Position numbers and translations under genes: made by a program. From Calonectria ilicicola (lineage: Eukaryota; Ascomycota; Sordariomycetes; Hypocreales; Nectriaceae), in contig CP085828.1 of NCBI GenBank assembly GCA_020809705.1, positions 2,294,001-2,358,000 of the forward strand: a stretch of 64,000 bases of DNA, read 5' to 3'. Positions 1 to 10,548 of the stretch are shown here, piece by piece. The stretch's first letter is position 1; every line of letters begins with the position of its first letter. Under the pieces are notes generated by a model that saw only the letters and a program-made list of their open reading frames with translations, was not told where the DNA came from and did no database searches.

Positions 1-957
1 TACAAACCCAGATGGCCCGCAAACCAAGCGGTATTTGAATTAATGGTAAATTTGATATTTGCATCATGTCCTCGTTTGATATCATAGGTATGCACAATGA
101 CGATGGGTAGAGCGAGGCAGCAAACAGCCAACCCATGGTGTTTTTTGGGGTGAGAATAATAACCCATCCATCCAATAACCACACCCCACCCTGTCAGCGG
201 CCTCATGGTAGCTTTCAGCCACACAAGTTGTTGGGAAGGAGTAAGTATTCCAAATGTAGGATATAAGGAAAGAGTAAATACTTGAAAGTCCATTGGCACA
301 AAGTGTCTGTTTCTGGAGGTGCTGTTGAAATAAGCTGCTATCGGCACATCACGTCATTGACATTCGATCTGACCTTGTTTGCTGGGCTCGGAATCCTATG
401 GCAATGCACAATACCCCATACTTTCTTTTTAAAAAAAAAAAAAACCAATGACAAGGAAAGAGAAACCCGACTATTAATCTCAAGAAGGCTACTGGTGATT
501 TCTCCATACGCAATACCCCAAACGCCCCATTTACGCTTTTAATTGTGGTTTCAGCGTTTGGCATCCTCGTGACCCCAACGGCGGAAGCCGAGTCCGTGAT
601 TGGCTGATACAACCACCTGATCTCGCAGTGGCCAATATCCCCAAATTTTATAGCTTTCGGATCGAACGAGTTGGGGCAGGCTAGTGACGATGCCGCTTTT
701 CACGTTAACATCATCCGATTAACTTCCCGTCGCAAAAATACGTCAACAAGCTCCAACACTGACAAAACCAATCCATAAATCATCATTGGACAAGTAAAAA
801 AAAGATACTCCAACGGCATCAAAGTCTCTTTTACAGTCACCGGCCGGTGCGAGCTTCAGTTTGTCAACTGCGCTAGCAGCCTCGTGTCGGCAGGGCCAAG
901 ACTTGAGGGCCTCAAACACTGCGCACAATTATCTCGACATCTGCTCTATTAGCTACC
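1..957. other. Left-edge spacer, no gene recognised
   Basis: I find no convincing coding region on either strand. The stretch has short A and T runs (for example near 430-443) and a few chance open frames without codon bias, splice signals or recognisable protein features. The last 100 bases should contain the promoter and leader of the acetyltransferase that starts at 958. Confidence 0.5.
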
Positions 958-2063
958 ATGAACCACAAAAACGAGTTTGCGACAGCTGCCCGGGACATCA
1001 TTTTCTCTGGCGGTGCCGAAGCTGCGAGAGATGAAGACGAGGATGCCGATGCTATTGATGACTCCTGTGACGCCGATGAGGAGATGGTCATGTCCAAAAG
1101 AAACATTGCTCAGCTAAGAATCCAGAAGCGTAATTCTGAAGCCGGCATGTTGAAAAAGGTCATTCCTTTCCATTGGGCACCAATGCTCTCCCCGCTGACG
1201 GAAAACGACATCGACACGTGCCTGACTCTTGAGGCCGCGGCCTTGTCGGAGCCAACACACAGAGCAACCAGAGAAAAGGTACAGGCAGCATCTCAATTCA
1301 CTTCCATAAGATATAATTTAACGACCCTAGGGGTTTAACGCGATTAAAGTAGGTCATCAACTAACATCTCTTAGATTGAATATCGTATCCGAAAATCAGG
1401 GGCGGTTTGCTATGGACTATTCAACACTTACAGCCCAGATGATGCCAAAGACTGGAAAATTGCAACTCTCCATCACAGTCGACTAGTCGAATCTGGCCGC
1501 ACTGATCATGCAAAGCACGTCATGTTTGCCCACATCCTTGCCACCCTTGGGAAGCATCCAGTTGTTACTGATGATGACATGGCATTGCCAGAAAATTGGA
1601 GGGAGCCAATGGCTTGCAATGACTCAGCTAAAGGTCACCAATCATCGGGCAGAACAATATGCCTTCATTCGTTTGCTGTCTGCCCCGAGGTCCAAGGCGT
1701 TGGAATTGGTAAAACCGCCATGAAATCATATCTCCAGCTTATGAACGAATCCGGCATGGCAGACCGGGTCGCATTAATATGTCAGCCAGTACGTTCTCAA
1801 TCTTTGCACATCTTTGAACAATAATAGACCATGTATTGACTATCTATCATAGTACTCTGTCCAGTTTTACCAATGCTTCGGGTTCAGGGATCTGGGCCCA
1901 AGCACAGCCGCCCTTGCAGGTCAAGGCTGGCGTGCCATGGTAAGTTCAATGGCTACTAGTCCTCAATTCAAGTTCTGAATCTGACCAACTACTTCAGGTC
2001 CTTGACCTCCATGGACCAAAGCAAAAAGTCAAGGAAGAACCTACCCAGGTCAAACGAAGTTAG
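958..2063 (+). CDS. GNAT-family N-acetyltransferase, polyamine/arylalkylamine (PAA1-like) type
   Basis: Predicted acetyl-CoA dependent N-acetyltransferase. The spliced model has exons 958-1278, 1375-1788, 1853-1939 and 1998-2063, all with GT-AG borders and compatible phases, giving 295 residues. The first 60 residues are acidic and low-complexity. The conserved part begins with a segment reading LTENDIDTCLTLE, and the acetyl-CoA binding motif A is visible as VCPEVQGVGIGKTAM, carrying the QGxGxG signature, followed by a helix and then FYQCFGF near the C terminus. This arrangement matches the serotonin/polyamine acetyltransferase branch (yeast Paa1, animal AANAT), but substrate is inferred from family resemblance only. 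The start was chosen because it is the first ATG of the open frame. After the TAG the same frame stays open for about 30 codons, so the exact C terminus deserves a transcript check. Confidence 0.85.
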
Positions 2064-2520
2064 ATATTGCAGGTTTTCGCCCCTCTCGCTTCCTCCCAAA
2101 AACAATCCCTCAAAAATGGACTCGTAGAATTCATCAATACCTAGCAAGTTAATGGGGTCGGTTTTGGCGTCATAGCAGACGAGTTTAGCAAGGAGGCTCT
2201 TGTAAAAGAAATGGAACACCCAGAAGTTCATGGCAGGTTTAAAGGGTGGTGGTTTCTACTATTCAACAGTCATATCGAGAACAAATGTGATATGACTCCA
2301 TATTTTTACCGTTAATCTCCTCCCCTTCTCAGAGGTCGATGTTGTCTCCGTATAGGTACCATTTCTAATCACCCAGGAGGTAGTAGAATATGTGCGAAGG
2401 TGCTACGATTAATAAGAGAAATACGACTGACGGTGAAAATACCATTCTCGTCATATGGGAATAGACACCATTTATTTTTGTTTTGTTGCTCTCTTTTTTG
2501 TATTCACAAATCACTTGCTT
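2064..2520. other. Convergent 3' spacer between acetyltransferase and URA5
   Basis: The acetyltransferase and URA5 point at each other across this stretch. No gene is supported. An 80-codon open frame on the minus strand (1989-2231) overlaps the last acetyltransferase exon and has no recognisable features. Confidence 0.5.
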
Positions 2521-3219
2521 TTAGTCAGTGGCCTTGTACTTCTCACGGTACTCCTCAGTTCGCTTGATGTCCTCTGCCGAAGCAAAGTTCTTTGCACCCT
2601 CAATAATATCATCCAGGGTCAGGATAGCAAAAATGGGAATTTGAAACTCCTTTCGCAGCTCTCCAATGGCGCTGGGGCCTGGCCTAGAGTCGTCGCCATC
2701 GGCAGCAGGGAGCTTCTCCTTTCGGTCCACGGCAACGGCGATACCAGCAAGGATTCCGCCCTCCTTGCGGATCTTTTCAATGGCCTCTCGCTTGGCGGTT
2801 CCAGCGGTGATAACGTCGTCAACGATCAGGATCTTCTTTCCCTTGAGGGGAGCGCCGACAATGTTGCCACCCTCACCATGGTCCTTGGCCTCCTTACGAT
2901 CGAAAGAGTAGGAGACAGTATCAAGGGTTTCAGGGGCGATTCTGCCAAGCTCGACAGCAATGGTTGCAGCGAGAGGAATTCCCTTGTAGGCAGGTCCAAA
3001 GATGATGTCAAACTCGAGGCCAGACTGCTTGGCCTCGGCGATGGCCTTGGCAAAGGCTGTGGCAATGGCAGCAGCCAGGCGAGTAGTGTGGAACAGGCCA
3101 GCGTTGAAGAAATAGGGCGAAATGCGCTTCGACTTGAGCTCAAAGCTGCCGAACTTGAGGACGCCGCCATCGATGGCAGCCTGGAGAAACTCCCGCTTGT
3201 AGGGGGCGAGCTGGGACAT
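2521..3219 (-). CDS. URA5: Orotate phosphoribosyltransferase
   Basis: Cytosolic enzyme of de novo pyrimidine synthesis that joins orotate to PRPP to give orotidine 5'-monophosphate. The gene is intronless and encodes 232 residues, the usual length for fungal OPRTase. The type I phosphoribosyltransferase PRPP-binding motif is at residues 130-142 ([13 protein letters not shown]). The flexible catalytic loop with the [12 protein letters not shown] pattern is at 107-118, and the substrate loop [11 protein letters not shown] is at about 31-41. The frame stays open 24 codons upstream, but the first ATG is at 3219 and starts at the family's usual MSxL-like N terminus. It is divergent from NOG1 with a 624-nt shared upstream region. 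In many fungi this gene is the target of 5-fluoroorotic acid selection. Confidence 0.97.
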   Translation of the reverse strand: MSQLAPYKREFLQAAIDGGVLKFGSFELKSKRISPYFFNAGLFHTTRLAAAIATAFAKAIAEAKQSGLEFDIIFGPAYKGIPLAATIAVELGRIAPETLDTVSYSFDRKEAKDHGEGGNIVGAPLKGKKILIVDDVITAGTAKREAIEKIRKEGGILAGIAVAVDRKEKLPAADGDDSRPGPSAIGELRKEFQIPIFAILTLDDIIEGAKNFASAEDIKRTEEYREKYKATD

Positions 3220-3843
3220 GGTTGGGGAGAATGAGTCCAATATAACGAAGGTGGATTGATGATGATGTCTTTTTCTGGAATAGGTCAGCAATTAAAAATC
3301 ATGCGGGAATAACACATGGAATAATCGCATACCTCTTAATTCAATACAAGACAAAATTTTCTTTTCTCCCAAGCCTGTTGCTTTAATTTTCTCGCTGCGA
3401 TGTATGACCCTCTTAGTCCCCTCCTTCAAATGCGGGCAGACTTGGAGGGACTTTATCGATAAGAGAAGACCCACAGATTGATGGCAGAAAACATAACACA
3501 ACCATGATAGATAATATGGACCACAGTAACATCAGGAAATAAAAAAAGAGGCCACCTGTGTGTGAATATAAATCAAAATAATTTATTACTATACTATATT
3601 CTCAAATGTATTTTTAAGATTTTTTTTAATATTATTTACTTATTCCTTCCTCCTTCTTGCAGCCGTTATTCGACAAGTTCGCGTCGTGCGCCATGTCTTT
3701 TATCGCCCACAAGACCCACTAGATACCCCACCTCCAAATTTTTGAGAAAAAAAAAATTGACCGCCTTGCCGGCTCAGCGAATTTTGCCCATTCCCTCGCT
3801 TTTACTACGTGCATCAACACACACAACCACCAGATCGCCCACC
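3220..3843. promoter_or_regulatory. Divergent promoter region URA5 / NOG1
   Basis: 624 nt separate the two start codons. The stretch holds a strongly AT-rich block (about 3562-3660) and an A run near 3747-3757 close to the NOG1 start. AAATTTT-type sequences occur at about 3351 and 3736. They loosely resemble the RRPE element of ribosome-biogenesis promoters, but the match is weak. Transcription start sites cannot be placed. Confidence 0.45.
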
Positions 3844-5987
3844 ATGAAGACGACCTGGAAGGACATCCCTCCCGTCCCGACTCAGCAGGAGTTCCTGGAC
3901 ATTGTCCTGAGTAGGACACAGCGCAAGCTGCCCACTCAGATCCGCGCAGGTTTCAAGATCAGCCGTATTCGAGGTTCGCATTTGCCATGTCCTGCAATCC
4001 AATGCTCCACCATCGCTAACTACTTGGGCAGCTTTTTACACCCGAAAGGTCAAATTCACACAGGAGACCTTCTCTGAGAAGTTTGGCGCTATCCTCGAGA
4101 GCTTCCCTCGACTGCAGGACATCCATCCTTTCCACAAGGACCTGCTCAACACCCTCTACGATGCCGACCACTTCAGAATCGCCCTCGGCCAGATGTCGAC
4201 GGCCAAGCACCTGATCGAGACCATTTCCCGAGACTACGTCCGTCTGCTCAAGTATGGCCAGTCGCTGTTCCAATGCAAGCAGCTTAAGCGCGCCGCCCTC
4301 GGTCGCATGGCCACCCTCATCAAGCGACTCAAGGACCCATTGCTGTATCTCGACCAGGTTCGCCAGCATCTGGGTCGTCTGCCTGCGATCGACCCCAACA
4401 CTCGAACTCTCGTCATTTGCGGATATCCCAATGTCGGAAAATCCAGCTTCTTGCGCAGCGTCACCCGCGCTGATGTTGATGTTCAACCTTATGCCTTTAC
4501 CACCAAAAGTCTATTTGTCGGTCACTTCGATTACAAGTACCTACGATTCCAAGCCATTGATACCCCCGGTATCCTCGACCACCCCCTCGAGGAAATGAAC
4601 ACTATTGAAATGCAGAGGTATGCAGTATTAGGAAGTTCTCCGCTCCTACCAGTGTACTAACAAGCCATAGTATTACTGCCATTGCTCACTTGAGATCCGC
4701 CATCATGTACTTTATGGATCTTTCTGAGCAGTGTGGCTATACCGTCAGCTCCCAGATTCAGCTGTTCCAAAGCATCAAGCCTCTGTTTGCCAACAAACTT
4801 GTCTTCCTTGTCATCAACAAGATTGATGTGACTCGACCCGAGGACCTTGATGCCGAGACTCAGGCCGAACTCCAGGGCCTCCTCAAGTCTGGTGAGGTTG
4901 AGATGCTCCAACTCTCTTGCAACACTCAAGAGGGTGTTCAGGAAGTTAAGAATGCCGCTTGTGAGCGCTTGATCGCCGAGCGAGTGAACCAGAAGCTCAA
5001 GGCTGGCACGAGCGCTGCTGGCGCCATTGGTGGCAGGCTGGCTGATGTCATGTCCCGTATCCACGTCGCCCAGCCCATGGGTGGCCAGGCTCTGGAAACC
5101 TTCATCCCAGATGGTGTCAAGGATCGCAAGAAGTACGAAAAGACTGATCCCGAGCGCCGAAAACTCGCCCGAGATGTCGAACATGAGAACGGCGGTGCTG
5201 GTGTCTACAACGTAGACATGCGTGCAGACTATCTCCTTGAGAACTCTGACTGGAAGTACGACAAGATCCCTGAGATCTTTGACGGCAAGAACGTCTACGA
5301 CTTCGTCGACCCTGATATCGAAGCCAAGCTGGCCGCCTTGGAGGAGGAGGAAGAGAAGCTTGAGGCCGAAGGATTCTACGACTCGGACGAAGACATTGAG
5401 GACGATGAGGAAGCCGAGGTCATGCGCAAAGCTGAGTTGATCCGCGAGAAGCAACAGCTCATCCGCAATGAGGCCCGCATGAAGAAGCGCCTCAAGAACC
5501 AGGCCATCATCCCCCGCAAGCTCACGAAGAAGCCTCTCTCCGAGTTGGAGGATGCCCTCGACGCTCTTGGTGTGGATACCACCGATATTGCCGAGCGTGC
5601 CCGCTCCAAGTCCCGTCCCCGTGGCCGTTCGCTGTCTCGTAGCCGTCTGGGCACCGAAGACGGAGATGCCATGGACCTCGATAGCCGCCGCGGCCAGACT
5701 CCTCGCGACCGTCTCCGCTCCATGAGTCGTGCTCCCACCACTGATCGCCGCAACGATGGTGTTCAGGACGAAGCTACCCGTTCCAAGGCCGAGCGCATTG
5801 CCAAGCTCAACCAGAAGCGCATGAACCGCATGGCCCGCCAGGGTGAAGCCGATCGACACACCACAGCCTCCATTACCAAGCATCTTGTAAGTCCCGAGCA
5901 TCGCTTTACTGAAGCAGACAGATGGCTAACTTTCAACTCTTCCAGGTCGCCGGAAAGCGTGGCATGGGCAAGACAAACCGCCGATAA
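3844..5987 (+). CDS. NOG1: Nucleolar GTP-binding protein 1 (60S ribosome biogenesis GTPase)
   Basis: OBG/NOG-type GTPase that travels with pre-60S particles from nucleolus to cytoplasm and is needed for 27S pre-rRNA processing. Exons 3844-3973, 4032-4617, 4671-5886 and 5946-5987 splice in phase to 657 residues (the yeast protein is about 647). The N-terminal helical domain comes first. The G domain follows with G1 GYPNVGKS at 174-181, G3 DTPG at 220-223 and G4 NKID at 288-291. The C-terminal third is highly charged, with acidic runs around [10 protein letters not shown] and an arginine/serine-rich stretch, as expected for the rRNA-embedded tail. The last exon supplies only 13 residues ending in a basic GMGKTNRR tail. 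The start follows from the conserved N terminus [12 protein letters not shown]. Confidence 0.96.
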
Positions 5988-6647
5988 TCAATTGCAGAAA
6001 AGTAAGAGTGACATTATCCTTGCTTCGGTGCCTCTCTTCCAGCTTGGTCTTTGTCTTTTTAGCATGAGACAGGTGCGGATCGCAGGTTACTCGGGAGTTC
6101 ATGGCGTACGGCTTGTTTTGGTCCGTTAGGGGAGCGAGGCTCACAATTGAGGAGAGAGAAGCAATCAGTGTGTTTCTTGCAATGAACCCTCAATCAAAAA
6201 GCCAGCTAGGTAGATATTTACAACGCCCCCCAGATAAAAAACGACCTTGAAAAGAGGGAAAAGTAAAAGGGACTTTCTGGGGCCATTCATATATCATGAT
6301 CATGAGATATCAAGTTAGTATTAAAAGGTCGAGGCCAGTTATCATCTTTCAATCAATAAACCAGTCATTGCCGAACAAACGTGCCTACTCATTATATCCA
6401 AGTCCTATTATAATATGAACGACTTCTTTTTTTCTCTTTCTTTCTTTCTTCTGTATCGAAAAGAGGTATATTTCGTTAATGTGCGTATAGCATTTACATT
6501 GTATCCACCCTGCCCCTTCGCATCAATCTCTTGGCCATATCCACGCTAAGGCCAAAGGGGTCGCAACAAAGAGTACGCATTATCTTCGCTCAATCACACC
6601 ATCAGCGCTCATGTGCCTGCATCACCGTCTCAAAACGAGACAAATGT
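5988..6647. other. Convergent 3' spacer NOG1 / GDI1
   Basis: 3' untranslated regions of two convergent genes. There is a pyrimidine tract at about 6423-6450 (TTCTTTTTTTCTCTTTCTTT type). No additional gene is recognised. Confidence 0.5.
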
Positions 6648-8664
6648 TTACTGCTCATCAGCAACAACAATGCCTTCTCTCAAGCCCTCAACCTTGAGCT
6701 CCTCTCCAGTGCAACGCTTGTAGATATCCTTGACATCATCAGTGGTGGTCTCGAAGTGGCTAGTAGCATCGTAGCTCTTGGAGATGAAGACGTTGTCTTC
6801 GGCACCGGTTCCGAGGGGCTCGGAAATGGGAATGGGAGCGCCCTGCAGTTTGTTAATTATATTCTAATAAATTTTCGGTGAATGTGATGTCTTACCATGA
6901 ACTGTTCCTCGATCTTTCCGAGACGCTGCAGACCAGGCTCAAGCTCGAGGTGGTGGTTGGCAGAAGTCTCAGCAATGGTTGAAACGATAGCAATCCAGTA
7001 GCCCTTGGGGCAAACGTTGTGGGCGGATGAGACGCAAGCGATGTAGATATCTAAGAATGTCAGCACTTAAACAAGTACAGTCAGTGGCTTGGAGCTAGCT
7101 TACCGTTCTTGCGACCAACTTGAGACTGGGGGATGATAAGCTGAGCAGAGTCGGCATCACTGGTACCAGTAAGAGGGTGGTTGAGGATGCAGATGGCGCG
7201 GAGAACGTGGCCAACGACCTTGGTCTTTCCAGGGAAGTACGAGGGGTCACCAAGGATCATCTTGGCCTTTGTCTCGAAGTTCAGCACATCAGCGCCGTTC
7301 GCCATTGTGGCCTTGATACCGGTGGCCTTGCCATCCTCATACACGACCTCGTTGATGGTGGTGTGGAGCATGTAGGTACCACCGTAGATGGCAGACAGGC
7401 GGGCAAAACCCTGGGGAAGCTCGCCCAGACCGTAAAGAGGGTAGATGTAAGGAGACTTTCCATAGCGTGCCACTGAGTTACCGTATAGGCGAATGCGTTC
7501 AAGGACCTCAGGGGCCAGACCCTTGGTGACCATGTGGTCGTCAGTAAGGTAGAGGGCCATAGCATGACCGATAAAGTCCTTAGTGGTGGCCTCGAGACCG
7601 AATTTGTCGTAGACCTCCTTCATAGTGACAGTGTTCATATCCAAGCCTAATTAAGAAGTGCATTTGTGGTTAGCTCGGCGTCTCGAAAGTCAAAGCAGCA
7701 AGTATGCTCTGTTTCAAACACGACTATATCGGGGTCACAAACCTTTGTGAGTGGCGGAGTCCTTGATATCGAAAGTACCAACCCACTCGATGAAGGACTT
7801 CATGCGTCGCTTCTCAAAGATACCCATCAGGGGCGACTTGAGCGCCTCGCCGGCATCCGAGGGAACCTTGGCAACGGTAGCCTTGGAACCAGCACCCTGC
7901 TGGACGTAGCTGCCAGCGACCTGCTTGAACTCGAGATATCGGGTGACATCGGTAGAGACGAGAATGTTGGTCAGCTCACCAGAAGACATGAGGAACTTAG
8001 GGACGAGGTCGATGTTCCAGTCATTCAGGCGGCCATATTTGGTCCAGGGCTCCTCGCCCGCAGCAAAGTTGCCATGCTTCTTGAAGAGCTATTGTTTTCG
8101 TTGTCGTTAGAGACATCGACTCAGAATCGGTGTGGGTTCGGGGGTTGAAGAGGAGGGGTGTTTCATACCGTCTCGAGGTTAACGGAAGCGGCCTCACTAG
8201 AATACAGGTTAGTCATGGATAGCTGATCAAAAAGGTATGGTACTAACCCGCCGTAGTGATCATTACGATCGATGTGGAGGACCTTCTTGCCCTTCACGCT
8301 CAGAACTCTAGCAAAAAAAAGGGTGTTAGCCAACCGTATGCACGCCAACGTCACGACACAGACAGCTCAGTGCTGCTATAGTGTATTATGGCGCAGGAAG
8401 CAAGACATGGCACGAGGAGCTCGCATACCCAGACAGAATACACTCCGTCAAGCCTAAGTCCAGTTAGCAGGGAAACATACAGAAGCTCTGTGGTGGTTTT
8501 TGATTGTTGCTTTTTCACGGCGCTGGACCCCACGCCAGCAAAGCTCTAGATGCGGGGATGTCCATGGCTGACGAAAAGGAGAAGCAGGAAGAGGCAGCGG
8601 GGAAGAGCTGTTACGTACCAGTGCCCAGCACGATGACATCGTATTCCTTGGCAATCTCGTCCAT
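6648..8664 (-). CDS. GDI1: Rab GDP-dissociation inhibitor
   Basis: Cytosolic chaperone that extracts prenylated GDP-bound Rab/Ypt GTPases from membranes and recycles them in vesicle transport. Eight exons (8664-8619, 8453-8429, 8307-8248, 8196-8169, 8088-7743, 7646-7104, 7050-6896, 6842-6648) splice in phase to 465 residues, against about 450 in yeast. The FAD-like fold motif VIVLGTGLTECILSG occupies residues 10-24. It is followed by the sequence-conserved region with KKVLHIDRNDHYGG. Further conserved blocks include YGRLNDWNIDLVPKFL, YGGTYMLH and a C-terminal DVKDIYKR segment. The four N-terminal exons are tiny (25-60 nt), so the N-terminal half of this gene is easily mis-annotated. Confidence 0.96.
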
Positions 8665-9704
8665 GGTGGTTTGTGGTTTAGAGAATAATGGGTGATGGAG
8701 TGATGGAGCAGACGAGAAGATGGTTTTGAGCCTGTTTATGTTGAGGGAGAGAGGCGGTATGAGAAGTCGACGAAGCTCAAGTGGCGGGGTTGGCTGGATG
8801 GATCCCCTTTAGGGAAGTGGGCGAGTGTGAGCGGGTGGGGACCTTTGGCGATGCTTTAGTTTTGACGTCCCCGTCTTTTGGACCGTTACCAGCCTTGTCA
8901 TTTCGTCTATGACTCGCAATTACGTGTCTTTTTTGATCCTCCAGAGCATCCTCACCCCCGTTCTGCTTCAAAACCACCTCTAGTGCGGCTGTTGGATGTG
9001 ATTTATTTGTGCATGACGCTGACTCCATGACATATTACAGACGTCGCACACCTCCATCAGCAAAATATCAACACGTAAATGGGAGCACGTTTCGGTCTAC
9101 CCAGCGCCCCCAACGTCCCAAACCCGTATTGGTATTCAAGAAGACCAGGGACTAAGACAAGCAATCAAACACCACTCGTCTCCTGGTCATGGGCTGTCAA
9201 AAGGGGAGATTGTCACATAGGGGATAAGCTAATTGCAGCCCCGTGCAAGGAGCGAGCTAACAAGAGGCAAGCAACATCAACTAAGAGAGATAATCGACCC
9301 CAACAAAAAAAAATTACACAATTTAAATATGAAAACTCATATAACTCTTCAATATGAATAGTGAGACAAAAAGCATTATTTGCACTTTTTTTTTATGACT
9401 CGACACTCATATAAAGAAGAAAATAAGGCTGTTCCAATTCGTGCATGCAAACCTACCCTAGTGCTCGATCAACTTCCATCATGACACCATGACATTCTCA
9501 TTACACAAAGCAAATCACCACTCTGCTAAGCTCATACAATCGCATAGTCTCATTGCGTCGAGTCGTATTTTACATGTTATAGATGTACATAGCGATACAG
9601 CATCCTGCCGGACGGACGACAAACGCACCACCTCCGTTACCCGCCACATCATCGCACCACTATACATTCGTGATACCGTATTTTCCAGCTTGCTCCTTGT
9701 TCGC
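8665..9704. other. Spacer: GDI1 promoter and MRPL4 3' side
   Basis: Both flanking genes lie on the minus strand, so the right side should be the MRPL4 3' UTR and the left side the GDI1 promoter. I see short A/T runs (for example 9305-9312 and 9388-9395) and no supported coding region. Confidence 0.5.
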
Positions 9705-10548
9705 TTATCTAGTCGCCTCCTTCTCCGTTTTAGAAGCCTGTGACTCCGTCGAGGCGGGTTCGACAGGAGAGGCTTCCTTCGCCTCAGTCTCCGTCGAATT
9801 CCATTCAGCGTCCTCCTCATAAGCAGAAGGCGTATAAACCTGCCCCTCCCCACCCTCCAAGTTGATTTCGGGGTCGGACATGGCAACCTCCACAGCGTCG
9901 TGCCAGGTGTACATTCGTTCCGTCAGAGCATGCTTGATGGCTCGCTGGGTCTTCATAACCTATGGTTTTTATCACAATAAGCTTCACAACCTCAAAATGA
10001 CCGGCGCCATGTGTTGAATGGGGTGTTACCTCTTCTTCGCGCTCATCAATCTCTCGCTCACCGAAACCCAGCTTGGTTCGGAGCAACTCTGCACGAGACG
10101 TTGCGAGCATATTCCTTTCACGGCAGCACACCCACCACAATGAGTGCAGGTCCTCCCATGATTTCTTTCGCAGCTCTTCCACAGTCCAGGCTCTTCCGTG
10201 CTCTTCCGTCTCCTTGGGCGTCCAGAGAAGCTTGCCTGGTGCCGGGAAGAATCCCCAGAGTCCATGATCCATGTCTGTCTTCACCTCGGGTTTGAAGTCG
10301 CGGGGCTTGGGCAGTGGAATATCCGACATGGAGAGATGCTCTCGGGGTCCCGATCCATAGAGACTACTGACACCTCGGGATTTATTGTTGTCCTTGGTTT
10401 TGCGCTTGCATTGCGGTGTAGTGGTGGAGAATTGTGAGGCGATTTGTGATGCCGGGGTCGCAATTCGCGGGGTCAGAGATAGCCTCGTAGAGGAATAGGT
10501 CTTAATCAATCGACCTGCAGAAGGCCTTAGCGCATTAGGACCGGCCAT
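9705..10548 (-). CDS. MRPL4: Mitochondrial large-subunit ribosomal protein uL29m (MRPL4/L47 type)
   Basis: Structural protein of the mitochondrial 54S ribosomal subunit. Exons 10548-10030 and 9959-9705 give 257 residues. The first 60 residues are rich in R, S, T and A with few acidic residues, typical of a mitochondrial presequence. The MRP-L47 family block follows, with [18 protein letters not shown], the helical [22 protein letters not shown] segment split by my 20-residue limit into [10 protein letters not shown] and [12 protein letters not shown], and a helix around [17 protein letters not shown]. The tail is acidic and rich in E, S and T. The frame is open 20 codons upstream, but 10548 is the first ATG. 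Sites for amino-acid control and an E-box lie about 110 nt upstream, which fits nuclear control of translation genes. Confidence 0.93.

Noticed and set aside
2064..2153. Possible stop-codon readthrough extending the first acetyltransferase
   Set aside because: The frame stays open for about 30 codons after TAG, which has a sizeable probability by chance, and the base context is not a known readthrough motif.
2521..3234. 259-codon open frame on the plus strand opposite URA5
   Set aside because: It is the antisense shadow of the URA5 coding frame; no domain and no independent support.
4657..5901. 414-codon open frame on the minus strand opposite NOG1
   Set aside because: Antisense shadow created by NOG1 codon bias; leucine- and valine-rich translation without any recognisable domain.
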